The translations under genes were made by a program, and so were the position numbers. Below are positions 1-10,354 of a stretch of DNA of 32,453 nt, one piece after another. Source of the DNA: Mnemiopsis leidyi. Taxonomy: Eukaryota > Ctenophora > Tentaculata > Lobata > Bolinopsidae. Within the stretch, counting starts at the first letter, position 1, and each line of letters opens with the position of its first letter. The notes under the pieces were generated by a model, which had not been told where the DNA came from, ran no database searches, and was given only the letters and a program-made list of their open reading frames with translations. Location of the stretch: contig JH155225.1 of assembly GCA_000226015.1 (NCBI GenBank), positions 68,988-101,440 of the forward strand. Reading direction: 5' to 3'.

Positions 1-151
<151 letters not shown>

Positions 152-172
152 TACTAATAATGCTTATTACAG

Positions 173-2067
173 GTAAAGGAACCCTGTGCACTCTAAATCA
201 ATCTCAAAAACTAAACAACAGTGAGTGGGGCTGTTTGCTAGAGAAACATGAAGGAGAAGAGATTACTTTTAGGATGATGACCTCAGTCTCTGCCCCTGTT
301 GGGTACTACAAGGTTCTCATCGAGAGTATATGTTCTGTCACCGACTCTCCCGGCTCCCCGAACATCACTAAAATCACCTGCCCTGAGGAGATTTTTGTGC
401 TCTTTAACTGTTGGTGTCCTGAGGACAGTGTATTTATAGATGACGAAGCTCAGAGACAAGAATATGTTCTGAACGACACTGGCCTCATTTGGGTTGGAAC
501 GTACCGAGACTTTGAGCCTATTCCCTGGAACTTCGGTCAGTATGAGGTATGTGTCTTGGAATGTGCTGTTTACCTCCTGTCAAACGCTAATCTGGCTGTT
601 GCAGCCAGATCAGATCCAGTAAAGCTAACTCGAGCTTTGTCAGCGCTTGTAAATTCTAATGATGAGGGAGGTATGTTGTGGGGAAGGTGGACTGAGACTT
701 ATCCTCCAAACTCAACAGATCCGACAGAATGGGTTGGTAGTGTTGAGATATTGAGGCAGTACCTGCTTAACGAAGAGCCAGTCAGATATGGCCAGTGTTG
801 GGTTTTCAGTGGAGTGTTGACCACGCTCCTCAGGTGTCTTGGTATTCCTGCCAGATGTGTAACCAACTTTGAGTCTGGACACGACACTGATTGTAGTTAC
901 TCCATAGACTGTCATTATGATGTTGAAGGGAATCCAGTAGACGAGTTAGATGATTCCATATGGAACTTTCATGTTTGGAACGAAGCTTGGTTTAAAAGGC
1001 ATGATCTTCCTCCTGGATATGATGGCTGGCAGGCAGTTGATGCTACCCCTCAAGAAGCAAGTGAGAGCATTATGCGATGTGGACCATGTCCTGTCAAGGC
1101 TATCAAGCAAGGAGATGTTTATCTTCCATATGATTGTGGGTTCCTTTTTGCTGAGGTCAATGGGGATAGGATATGGTGGAAGGTGGAAAAGGATGGTAGT
1201 ATGTCAGTTGAATATGTAGATAGGAACTGCATTGGAAAGTCAATCAGCACCAAAGCTGTTGGGTCAGATGACAGAGAAGACTTGACTAGATCGTATAAAC
1301 ATGAGGATGGATCTACTGAAGAGGAAAATGTTTTAAGTAAAGTCAGTCAGTTTGGTTCGAGAAAAGAATGGACCACTAAAAGGGTTAACAGAGACATTCA
1401 AGTAGAATTAGGTCATGAGACAGCAATCATGGGATCTGAAATAAAGATTCCTATTCAACTAACAAACACAAACTCCAAATCCTCCAGAACTGTGTCTCTA
1501 TCTGCCCATATCAAGTGTGCTGCATACACTGGTAGAACGGACAGCAAACAGCCCCTCATCAAAACTGTCACAAATGTTCTAGAACTATCGAAATCAGAAA
1601 CGGATACCCTCACAATTTCGCTCCTACCAGATGAATACCTCAAAAAGGTCCGCGCTGGATCAACCCTGCGCATGTTCCTCCAGCTATCTGTTCAGGAAAC
1701 AAAACAGGTTTATGCCACACAGGAAAGCTTCCTGATGAAGAAAGGGAGTGGGGTGATGGTGACATGCAGTAAAACAACCGTGAAGCAGTATGAGGAGTTT
1801 GATGTTACCTGCTCCTACACAAACACAACTTCTACCAAGTTGACACGCTCCTATTTCTACCTAGAGGGCCCGGGAATCAGGCGCAGTAAAAAGTTGTACT
1901 GTGGAACAGTGCAGCCGGGGTCTACTATTGAGCGCACTCTTAATCTCTCTGCTTATCGGGTAGGCGAGCGAGTTTTGTTTGTCAAGTTTTGCAACAGTAA
2001 GATACCAAACGCTATAGAAAAAGTAAAGATAGTCGTGGAAGAAGCTGAACCAACAGAAGTCATATAG
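173..2067 (+). CDS. Transglutaminase (TG2-like), 3' exon, 5'-partial
   Basis: Protein-glutamine gamma-glutamyltransferase, which forms isopeptide cross-links between glutamine and lysine side chains, normally with calcium. The catalytic triad is clear: Cys in YGQCWVF (codon 796-798), His in WNFHVWNEAW (codon 970-972) and Asp in DGWQAVDATPQE (codon 1039-1041). The Cys-His and His-Asp spacings are 58 and 23 residues, the same as in human TG2 (277/335/358). The tryptophan motif DPTEWVGSV precedes the Cys. The remaining 300 or so residues fit the two C-terminal beta-barrels. The frame opens just after a 3' splice site (TACTAAT branch-like sequence, then TTATTACAG ending at base 172), so the in-frame ATG at 160 is intronic. 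Most of the N-terminal beta-sandwich must be encoded by exons to the left of the window. No signal peptide can be assessed. The whole catalytic core and both barrels lie in one exon, which is unusual against many-exon vertebrate homologues. Confidence 0.95.
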
Positions 2068-3042
2068 TTAATGAAGATTTTATCACACGTTTTTTATGAA
2101 TATAAATTGAATATTAAACTCAATTTTTAAGTTAATGGAATGCAGATTTCTAGATATCTGGAACCTTTCTGATTACAGAATGTAATAATAACTTGAAGGT
2201 ATCTCCCCCTATCCCTGTATGTTTTATTACACTAGGTAATACTTTAGTTTTGATGTGGACAGTGTTTTTAAATGATTTTCAATGTGAAACTTAATCCCTG
2301 TATCCACGTGTGTTGAGATTTTGTCAGAAACGCTCGAGGGATACAACTGTCAATAGCCAGCGCTTCTGTTAACTCGTTTGATAGGCAATATTATAGCGTT
2401 GCTGCATATAATTATGAATTTTCATTTTCATGTTTATTTAAGATTAAATGAAAAGTTTGTAGAGTAATCAGTTTCATCTTTCTAGTTACATCTTAAGCGA
2501 TTTATATTTGATGAGTTTAACAATAAGTGTTGATGAACAGCTATGTTTGAATATCATGTTATGTTGGAGTTAAGCGATCTTACAGTGATAATATGGCGTA
2601 TGCCCCATAGCCTGTTCTCAAAGCTGTGCAGGCTAGTCAGCTGTGTACTGTACGCTACTTGTATCGTTTTTGCTGACAAAGCCAGTTCTACATTTTATCC
2701 GTCTTTTCGTATAGCAATTAATTTCATTCAGTGCAATTTTATATTTATTTACTTGTGCTAATGTGGGTTTGCTTTAAAATGATTTTGCCGGCGATATAAC
2801 GTATACAATCTCAATCACTCACAAACTAGTGATATAATATGCAATAACATATTTTACGATTAACAAAACGACCATCGTATTTTATTTAAGAAATATCTGC
2901 TCTGTTTTTTTACTGGTTTTGGAACTCGTCCGACAGCGTGAACTTGATCTTTTTGATAAATCGTACGTTGGACAGATAGAAATTTGAGGTACTACAAAAG
3001 TGTTCAGTATCTACTAAAACTAAACTCTAAAATAACCCTCAG
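2068..3042. other. Intergenic, transglutaminase 3' flank and carrier 5' flank
   Basis: AT-rich sequence with no convincing coding frame; the 72-codon frame at 2543-2761 has no protein-like features. The right end (about 3010-3042) reads as an intron or outron end: ACTAAAC-type branch sequence, then CCCTCAG ending 3 bases before the carrier ATG. Confidence 0.6.
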
Positions 3043-3045
3043 GTT

Positions 3046-3963
3046 ATGGCCCACCAAATCTCCACCGCAGACCGCCTGAAATGCAAAGTTTTTAACGGGG
3101 CTTTTGCTGGAGTGGTGGGAGTTTCCTGTACGTTCCCTCTGGACCTTGTGAAAACAAGGATGCAAAGTCAGAACAAGTCAATGGGGGGACCCCCGAAGTA
3201 CCGCAATGTCTTCCATTGTTTTTCCTCCATCTTTAAATCAGAGGGTCCGCTAGGGCTGTATCGAGGAGTGGGTGTCAATCTTCTCCTAATCAATCCCGAA
3301 AAAGCAATAAAGTTGGTGGTAAACGATGAACTGAGGCGACACTTTGCTGTCAAGTCTGGAAAATCCAAGATATCCGTCAAACACGAAGTTCTGGCTGGAG
3401 CTGGAGCTGGGTCTTGTCAGATCATTATTACCACCCCCATGGAACTCCTCAAGATTCAGATGCAGCTAGCTAGTCAGATCCCAGGAAACAAGATGACTGC
3501 TGGGAGTTTAGCGAAGAAGTTGTACCAAGAGAAAGGTATACGTGGATTGTACAAAGGAACACTAGTTACTGCCTTGAGGGACGTTACGTTTTCTTGTATC
3601 TATTTCCCCTGTGTGGGTATTGGGACCCAGTTGTTTCACAGGGAGAGTGACAGCAAGTTCACATCCTTCCTCAAGACTTTGGGAGTCGCATGCGTTGGAG
3701 GCGCTGTTGCTTCTGGCATGGTCACACCCTTTGATGTGGTGAAGACGCGCATACAAACCGTCACTCCCGGGTTCCAGAGTGTCACATACAATGGGGTACC
3801 AGACACCTTTGTCAAGGTGATTAAGAACGAAGGATTTGGAGCTCTGTTCAAGGGGTGTGTCCCACGTATGAGTGTCATAGCTCCCCTCATGGCTATTGCT
3901 CAATCTGTTTACTTTATTGGAGTAGCTGAATCTCTGTTTGGAATCAACACAGCTCATTATTAG
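3046..3963 (+). CDS. SLC25A22: Mitochondrial glutamate carrier (SLC25A22/SLC25A18 type)
   Basis: Inner mitochondrial membrane carrier predicted to import glutamate with a proton. At 305 residues it has the three-repeat SLC25 fold. The signature motifs are PLDLVKTRMQ (residues 31-40), PMELLKIQMQ (131-140) and PFDVVKTRIQ (228-237). Subfamily marks shared with human GC1/GC2 include GVGVNLLLINPEKAIKL (75-90), VLAGAGAGSCQIIITTP (115-131) and the C-terminal IAPLMAIAQSVYFIGVAESL. The start is set by ATG 3 bases after a 3' splice-like CCCTCAG, giving a normal family N-terminus. The gene is complete and intronless here. An AATAAA follows 55 bases after the stop. It could equally be called SLC25A18, since the two vertebrate paralogues are not separable at this distance. 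Confidence 0.93.
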   Translation: MAHQISTADRLKCKVFNGAFAGVVGVSCTFPLDLVKTRMQSQNKSMGGPPKYRNVFHCFSSIFKSEGPLGLYRGVGVNLLLINPEKAIKLVVNDELRRHFAVKSGKSKISVKHEVLAGAGAGSCQIIITTPMELLKIQMQLASQIPGNKMTAGSLAKKLYQEKGIRGLYKGTLVTALRDVTFSCIYFPCVGIGTQLFHRESDSKFTSFLKTLGVACVGGAVASGMVTPFDVVKTRIQTVTPGFQSVTYNGVPDTFVKVIKNEGFGALFKGCVPRMSVIAPLMAIAQSVYFIGVAESLFGINTAHY

Positions 3964-4017
3964 AAATGCATTTTTGTCAGAGAAAATATTCTGTAGGCAG
4001 CTCGAAATTGCCTAGGT

Positions 4018-4023
4018 AATAAA
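4018..4023 (+). terminator. AATAAA polyadenylation signal for the glutamate carrier
   Basis: Canonical hexamer 55 bases after the carrier stop codon. A cleavage site would fall around 4035-4050. Confidence 0.55.
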
Positions 4024-5392
4024 TAGCGAAACAATGGAGTTGGTAGTAAAAATATCAAAAGCTTGATATGGAATTCTGCTGCTTGTTTTAATTTCATTTA
4101 GATGTGCATGATATGAATGTTTCATTGGGGTCAGGGTGTTAATTAATTAATAAAAAATCATTATCCTTCTTTCTGAAAAAAAAGCCTTGATTCAAATTTG
4201 ATTGATTTAATTTCATGCTAATTTGAACAATTTTTACTAATTTGATAAACATTCTTGTACAGTTCGCAGTAGAATATTATCCGATCTTTTTCTCCTCTAA
4301 TGAGCCAGTAGAATGTTTAGGATTGCTGATAAAATTATATTATTGCAGCTAGCTTGGCTCCAATGGGAGTGTCACAATGAGATCTTTAATAAATTGTAAA
4401 TAAAACATAAACAACTTAGTAACTAAATGGTAGTTAATAATTTGTCTGAGCTTTTTTGTACCTTAGTTGTCTACGTTTCGGAATTTGTTTATTTGAATGT
4501 TGGCCTTTATTGAAAAGACATTATTTATCAAGCAATTATCCATACGTTACATATAATTTAGATTGCATTATCTGTTATATAAATTTGATATTTAACTGTA
4601 GAATTAACTTTTTAGGGAGTCAATTTTACAGGATTTTTGTCAAAAAAAGGATGTATATACTTGATGAACAAGATATTAAACACTTGAAAAATATGAATTT
4701 CAATAAGTTTAATTCATTGGATTTTTGTTTCGGCACAATAGGCGAAGTAGATTTTTCATACCACTGTACGGTGATTCAAAGTCTAATAATTTCAATGAAA
4801 CTTTAAAAACGTTTGATCATTTATTGATTATATGTTTAACTTAGTACTAGGGTACAATACTTTCTAAAATTTACCATGTTAGCCTATTGCCTTGGCCGTC
4901 AGTCAAGTAAGGTTGACTCAGAGACTTCGGGGCAAGCTTAAGAGAGTATTATTTTCCGTCATGATTGTGTGTTTCACCTCGCTGAAAACCTGATTTACAA
5001 TTACACTCTACTTCGCCTTCTGTAGTCAGAAACTAATATGTTGGTCAAGTGATAAACTAATTTATTACGTGCACGTGTTCATGTAGTCTTTATTTTTACT
5101 CCGAGCTTATTACATATTTCTGAATTTACTTTGTTTTATTGGCGCTAAAGTTACTTTCCACGTAATTCTTATAGGGAGGAAAATATTGCTTTATTCAGTC
5201 CTCATAAAAATTTTGGTAGAAATGCTTAATGCTTACATAACTTTATAAATGAATTCACGATTTGATATCGAGATGAAATAACTATCGCCCTGTACCATTG
5301 CAAATAACTAACTTTTTGATGCAGTATCTCCACCTAAAATTGTATGTAAAATTCAGTTGTCTTCAGAACATCCAACTTGTCAGCACCCCTAA
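4024..5392. other. Intergenic between glutamate carrier and MCM8
   Basis: AT-rich, with no supported gene. A 116-codon frame at 4456-4806 lacks an ATG at its open end and is biased to Phe, Tyr, Ile, Asn and Cys, as AT-rich noncoding DNA is. Near the right end lies an E2F-like word (about 5138-5148). Then comes CTTGTCAG ending at 5383, a possible 3' splice site 9 bases before the MCM8 ATG. Confidence 0.6.
5138..5148 (+). promoter_or_regulatory. Possible E2F-like site upstream of MCM8
   Basis: The sequence ATTGGCGCTAA resembles the E2F core TTTSSCGC with one mismatch. It lies about 245 bases upstream of the MCM8 start. MCM-family genes are known E2F targets in animals, so the position is suggestive, but a short degenerate motif alone is weak evidence. 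Confidence 0.25.
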
Positions 5393-7675
5393 ATGAAGAA
5401 ACGGTGGAATCCGAACTGGAGAGGTCGTAGTAGAGGTGGTGGGAACTCTAAACGAGCCCGACCGTTTGTGCGCGGAACACCCTCATCCTCCCCACAAACC
5501 TCTGTAGACGACAACTGTCCTTACATCGGCTGGGTGGAATACTTCCCTGAAGACCCTTTCCTACCCGACTCTCCTTTAGTAGCTCGGTTAAAATTGTTGG
5601 TGGCTGTGTTTGAGGAGATGCTGCTTGACATGACCCTTTACGACCAGATCTATCTTAAAGGCTCTTTCACTCTGGATCTCGAGAGTTTTGTATCTGAACC
5701 GAGGATTCAGGAGGGTATCCCGGATTTCGTTGAGCTGCTAAGGAAAACTCCAGATATCATGATACGATCTTTATCTCTAGCGATATACCACGTACTTAGC
5801 TCTGAAGAGAGCAGCACCCAGCCCACACACGCTATACCGCTAGTAATCGCCCGGTTGTCTAAGTTCAGTCCAGTCACCCCTCTGAGAGATCTTCGCGCCA
5901 ACTTATACGGAAAGTTTGTTACAGTTCAAGGTACAGTAGTGAGAGTGAGCGATATTAAACCGTTAGTGACCCATCTCCAGTTCACATGCGCTAACTGCTC
6001 TCAAGACACGGCACACATTCTGAAGGACGGCAAGTACACCACCCCACCCCCTTGTTGCGGGATGATACCCTCTCCAGTCCACTCCGGACCTCTCACCAGA
6101 ACTATCGACCTGCAGAAAGTGCGGCTGCAGGAGGTGGTGTCAGAGGAGCAGAACGAGGCAGGAAGGATACCCAGAACTGTGGAGTGTGAGCTGACTGGAG
6201 ATTTAGTGGGTTCCTGTGTACCGGGAGAGAATGTCAGTATTTCTGGGATCGTCAAGGTGCACCACGGAGGAGATGAGCACCGCACAAAGAGCGCTAAAGA
6301 CAAGTGTATGTTCCTGCTCTATGTCCATGCTAACTTCGTTGGGAGCTCCTCCGCGTCCGGGGACAGCGCTCTGGTTATCACAATGTCAGACATAATGGAG
6401 ATAAACGCTCTCACTGAGAAGTATCCCTTTGGGGCGCTGGTAAATTCCCTGTGTCCCACTATATTCGGACACACCTTGGTTAAAGCAGGGTTGGTTCTAG
6501 CCCTGGTTGGCGGTGCTGACAGATCTAGTGACTCTGTATCCGGTCTACACAGGAGATCAGATTCTCACGTCTTAATTGTAGGAGACCCGGGTCTGGGCAA
6601 GTCACAGCTGCTCCAAGCTGTGAGTAATGTCGCACCACGTGGAGTGTATGTGTGCGGGAACAGCGCTACCTCAGCAGGTCTTACCGTCACTCTAACACGT
6701 GACGGGTCCGACACTGTGCTGGAAGCTGGAGCTCTTGTCCTGGCTGACAAGGGTTGCTGTTGTATTGATGAGTTCGACAAGATGGGAGGACAACACAGTG
6801 CCCTGTTAGAGGCGATGGAACAGCAGAGTATTTCCATCGCTAAAGCGGGGATGGTCTGTTCACTTCCCGCCAGAACAGCCATCCTAGCTGCTGCTAACCC
6901 AGTAGGGGGACACTTCAATCCCAGGAAAACTGTAGCCGACAACCTCAAACTTTCAACCCCCCTCCTCTCCAGATTTGACTTGATCTTCATCTTGCTAGAT
7001 CGACCTGATGCGGGTCTAGACAAGTATCTATCAGATCACGTTCTGGCCATGCATGCTGGAGATTCGAGCTCTCAGTTTCAGCCTCATGAGAGCGATCTTC
7101 CGCTTGAACAGAAATTGTTATCGTGCAAGGACCAGCTCGAACCTCTGCTCATGAAGAAGTATATAGCTCACGTCCGCAGTTCTATCCAGCCAACTCTCAG
7201 TGACGACGCCAAGTCAGTGTTAAAGGAGTATTATCTCCAGTTGAGAGCTGGCGACAGTAATGACGAGACTCCCGTGACTACACGACAACTTGAAAGTCTT
7301 ATCAGGTTGACCGAGAGCCGAGCCCGTGTAGCACAACGCAGCGTCGCAACTGGTGCAGATGCTATTGACGTGGTCGAGATCTTCCAACATTGTTTAAAAG
7401 ACGCTAAAAGTGACGGTGTTGGTGGAGCAAAGGTGGGAAACGGAAAAGCGATGGGAGTTGCTAAAGCGAGCAAAATGCTGATAGCTGCTCTAAACAAGCA
7501 TTCAGAGAGGACTTGCACTAGTTTGTTTTCAGTAGCTGAGATAAAAGAAGTTATGTTAAGAGCAAAGATCGAGGTGAAATCTTTCGACAGTTTGATGTAT
7601 GCCCTAAATGAGCAGGGATTTTTGTTGAAAAAGGGAACTAATATCTTCCAGTTACAAACTAGCACGTGCCTGTAG
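5393..7675 (+). CDS. MCM8: MCM8 DNA helicase, intronless
   Basis: AAA+ helicase that with MCM9 acts in homologous recombination and interstrand cross-link repair. At 760 residues it is somewhat shorter than human MCM8 (about 840). Order of domains: N-terminal A domain; OB/zinc region with CANC and then adjacent CC near residues 202-225; Walker A GDPGLGKSQ (397-405); Walker B CIDEFDKM (457-464); a sensor-like AAANPVGGHFNP; arginine finger in LLSRFDLIF (Arg 527); and a C-terminal winged-helix region (about 690-755). MCM8-specific stretches such as EAGRIPRTVECEL, KCMFLLYVHANF, GVYVCGNSATSAGLTVTL and MEQQSISIAKAGMVCSLPAR assign it to MCM8 rather than MCM2-7 or MCM9. The start is the first in-frame ATG after a possible 3' splice site at 5383. 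The absence of introns is unusual for an animal MCM8, but no frame damage is seen, so it is not a decayed retrocopy. Confidence 0.96.
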   Translation: MKKRWNPNWRGRSRGGGNSKRARPFVRGTPSSSPQTSVDDNCPYIGWVEYFPEDPFLPDSPLVARLKLLVAVFEEMLLDMTLYDQIYLKGSFTLDLESFVSEPRIQEGIPDFVELLRKTPDIMIRSLSLAIYHVLSSEESSTQPTHAIPLVIARLSKFSPVTPLRDLRANLYGKFVTVQGTVVRVSDIKPLVTHLQFTCANCSQDTAHILKDGKYTTPPPCCGMIPSPVHSGPLTRTIDLQKVRLQEVVSEEQNEAGRIPRTVECELTGDLVGSCVPGENVSISGIVKVHHGGDEHRTKSAKDKCMFLLYVHANFVGSSSASGDSALVITMSDIMEINALTEKYPFGALVNSLCPTIFGHTLVKAGLVLALVGGADRSSDSVSGLHRRSDSHVLIVGDPGLGKSQLLQAVSNVAPRGVYVCGNSATSAGLTVTLTRDGSDTVLEAGALVLADKGCCCIDEFDKMGGQHSALLEAMEQQSISIAKAGMVCSLPARTAILAAANPVGGHFNPRKTVADNLKLSTPLLSRFDLIFILLDRPDAGLDKYLSDHVLAMHAGDSSSQFQPHESDLPLEQKLLSCKDQLEPLLMKKYIAHVRSSIQPTLSDDAKSVLKEYYLQLRAGDSNDETPVTTRQLESLIRLTESRARVAQRSVATGADAIDVVEIFQHCLKDAKSDGVGGAKVGNGKAMGVAKASKMLIAALNKHSERTCTSLFSVAEIKEVMLRAKIEVKSFDSLMYALNEQGFLLKKGTNIFQLQTSTCL

Positions 7676-8793
7676 CGTTCAAAACGTTCTTTTTGCAGTG
7701 ATCAGATAGATAGTTTTTCAGCGTTTTTACAATTTTGTAATATAGGTATTATTAAGTTAAATCAAGTTTTGGTATTCTTTGTTAATTGCTATTTATTTCA
7801 AGTTATTCGAATTCTATTCATTCTGTAGATCCCTCTGCCATTACAATTGTGTTAAATTTGTTTCTTGTAAGCATTATCAATCAATTTCTATCCAATCTTT
7901 AACAAAATTATTTGTGATTTCGGAAATCTGCCTTTTTCCAGAAATTTAACCTTATAGTTAAGTTGCGCTATTTTAGTATTAATAATGGCTCATCATGCTT
8001 GTTCTACTATACATGGTATTTACTTGTTAAGGATCCATTAAAACTCTTAAAATTTCTACTTTTACCTTTTTATGAACAATATTAACCGTTTGTACCTCAG
8101 GGCTAGCTATGTTGAATGTCGGAAACTGTTTACGTGAAAGTTTTGCGTTTTAGCATCCTTGTTCGTAACGAAATCCTAGTTCCTACACCCCGGTTGCTGG
8201 CATGGAATGATCTCAGACCGAAGCGAAATGGTAAATTCTAACAATTCCAAATGATCGAACTGCACTCTCTAAATTTTCTGGCCAAATTAACTTTGAGTAG
8301 GCTGACTTCTTGCAACGAAACCCCTCTCTGGAAGCAGCTTCAGTGATTTAACACGCTCCGACTGAATCCGAGAAATCTGTCAAATCTAAGGTCACCAATT
8401 TTTGATCTTGAGTACCAATATCACATGCCGCGTTCAAAGCTTGAGCATGTACCTATCTAACTTTTCTAGATCATCGGAATTTGCAAACTAAGGTCATGAA
8501 CAGTTTGTACACCTTGCCAGGAATGACGGAGTATACTGTCTGACTTACCTGCTCTAATATTGGCTGGTTACAATGTTTGACGGTTAATTTCAAGATAAAT
8601 ATTGTCCGTGATTTATGAAGAAAGCTTTGCCGACAGAATCTTTTAGAAAATCAAATTTAATCTAAACCCGCTTGGACCGTACTGCCTGTACCCGTCTATT
8701 GTATTTAAGTTGACCCAGTAATGAATACTTAAAACATATCAACTCATGTTAACTGAATGATCGGATAGTTGTTTATGAGTCGCATAAGAAAAT
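7676..8793. other. Intergenic downstream of MCM8
   Basis: No coding frame of note and no recognisable RNA gene. It is moderately AT-rich unique sequence. Confidence 0.6.
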
Positions 8794-8930
8794 GAGTGCA
8801 ACGTGGTTTTTGTTATTCTCTTCTTGACTCGAGTGATAAACATAGGATTTTAATAGCAGTTAAAAAGCTATTAAAATCCTTTGTCTATCACTCGAGTCAA
8901 GAAGAGAATAACGAAAACAACGTTGAACTC
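8794..8930. repeat. 137-bp near-perfect inverted repeat (64-bp arms, 9-bp loop)
   Basis: Left arm 8794-8857 and right arm 8867-8930 are reverse complements with about 5 mismatches in 64, one of which would be a G-U pair in plus-strand RNA. The loop is the 9 bases 8858-8866. The inner 13 bp next to the loop are perfect, as is the 25-bp block containing CTTGACTCGAGTGAT. Weaker pairing may continue outward. It could be a foldback MITE, a pre-miRNA or hairpin-siRNA source, or a recent palindrome. No transposase and no clear target-site duplication were seen. Confidence 0.92.
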
Positions 8931-9164
8931 AACTCATGTTGTCTCATAGAAATTAAGTCATTCTGTGAAAAGTTAATCTTAGCATAAAAGAGAAATATTT
9001 GAATATATTCCAAAACTGCCGAAAGCTATAGGTATTATGGCGTGTATTTTTATCGTATTTCTTAATTGCGGTATTCAAATGAGCGACTTTGAGTCATTTA
9101 AATTGCAGAAAAAGTAGGAAGTAAATTTTAAGTACTCAAAAGAACTAAAATTTTAAAGTAGATA

Positions 9165-9452
9165 AATAACAGGAGGTTGGCTAAATGTACATTTAAATAA
9201 CAGGAGGTTGGTTGAATGTACATGTAAATAACAGCAGGTTGGTTAAATGTACATGTAAATAACAGAAGGTTGGTTAAATGTACATGTAAATAACAGAAGG
9301 TTGGTTAAATGTACATGTAAATAACAGAAGGTTGGTTAAATGTACATGTAAATAACAGAAGGTTGGTTAAATGTACATGTAAATAACAGCAGGTTGGTTA
9401 AATGTACATGTAAATAACAGAAGGTTGGTTAAATGTACATGTAAATAACAGG
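9165..9452. repeat. 31-bp tandem repeat, about 9.3 copies
   Basis: A unit of 31 bp beginning AAATAACAG recurs at 9165, 9196, 9227, 9258, 9289, 9320, 9351, 9382 and 9413, with a partial copy at 9444. Copies differ mainly at one or two positions (AGGAGG, AGAAGG or AGCAGG), and the first two are the most diverged. Each unit carries a TGTACA palindrome. No open frame spans the array. Confidence 0.95.
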
Positions 9453-9888
9453 TTCTCCGAACTTCCACTATGGATAATGTTTACAAGCTAATGTCCCTTG
9501 CAAAACAAACCTTGTGAAATGGGGCTGGTCTTGAAGCAATAATATTTTTAGCTAATTTCAATTAAGAAGGTGAGAGGGGCGCTGGACGTCGCAGGACGTA
9601 AGTTTTGATTTTATATAATTGTATTCAAATTTCATTGATTCAAAGATCGTAACTTTTAAGTTCGTCAAGCATGTTCCCATAATCTGTCAACTCCGTGATT
9701 ACAGCTTGATCCAATAAACGAAATTCAGGGAAAAAGACTCCTTGGTTGCCAAAGTTCATGTTCTAAAATACTTTATCGTGAAGTACACATAAATCACAAA
9801 ATCCGGTCGTTTGATTCCCATGGTGAAATAGATTTCATTGCTTAGAAACTTTTTTATGTCTTATTTTCATGAACTTAACATTATACAT
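9453..9888. other. Intergenic, unique sequence
   Basis: AT-rich spacer between the 31-bp array and the duplicated block. No gene or motif is supported. Confidence 0.55.
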
Positions 9889-10354
9889 ATATACAAATAT
9901 TCATCCCCCATGATTTGTTCGTCAAATTCCCCGCAAATTATTTGGTGCTAGAATTATAGAGCTATACTGTGATAACTGTTGGGGTTATATGATGACTTCC
10001 AGTTCCTGTTCTGATAGCTTTTTGTACTTTATAGTCACTCTAGTCACCGTATAGAGAATATGAACCAGATAACCAACATCTTCTGGAAATTGAACAGTTA
10101 CCAGTTTTTATTTATTTATTCTTGAATATACAAATATACATCCCCCATGACTAGTTCGTCAAGTTACCCGCAAATTATTTGGTGCTAGAATAGAGCTATA
10201 CTATGATAACTGTTGGGGTTATATGATGACTTCCAGTTCCTGTTACGATTATAGATAGGTTTTGTACTTTATAGTCACTTTAGTCACCACGGTATAGAGA
10301 ATATGAACCCGATTACCGATGAAACATGTTCTGGAAATTGAACTACCAGTTTCT
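9889..10354. repeat. Tandem duplication of a roughly 225-bp noncoding block
   Basis: Copy 1 (about 9889-10110) and copy 2 (about 10126-10354) share long stretches. Both have CATCCCCCATGA, CAAATTATTTGGTGCTAGAA, a run ending TTATATGATGACTTCCAGTT, TTTGTACTTTATAGTCAC and CTGGAAATTGAAC. They differ by several small indels and substitutions. No coding potential is visible in either copy, and it may be a segment of an unclassified dispersed repeat. Confidence 0.88.

Noticed and set aside
160..172. ATG at 160 as transglutaminase start
   Set aside because: It lies before a splice acceptor, and the protein would lack most of its N-terminal sandwich domain; the true start is in an upstream exon.
4456..4806. 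116-codon plus-strand open frame between the glutamate carrier and MCM8
   Set aside because: It opens at a TTG, has AT-driven composition (Phe, Ile, Asn, Tyr, Cys), shows no domain and is not bounded by good splice sites.
8796..8987. 63-codon frame over the inverted repeat
   Set aside because: The frame exists because both arms of the palindrome are stop-poor; no protein feature is seen.
9165..9452. CRISPR-like array
   Set aside because: Direct tandem repeat without distinct spacers, in a eukaryotic sequence.
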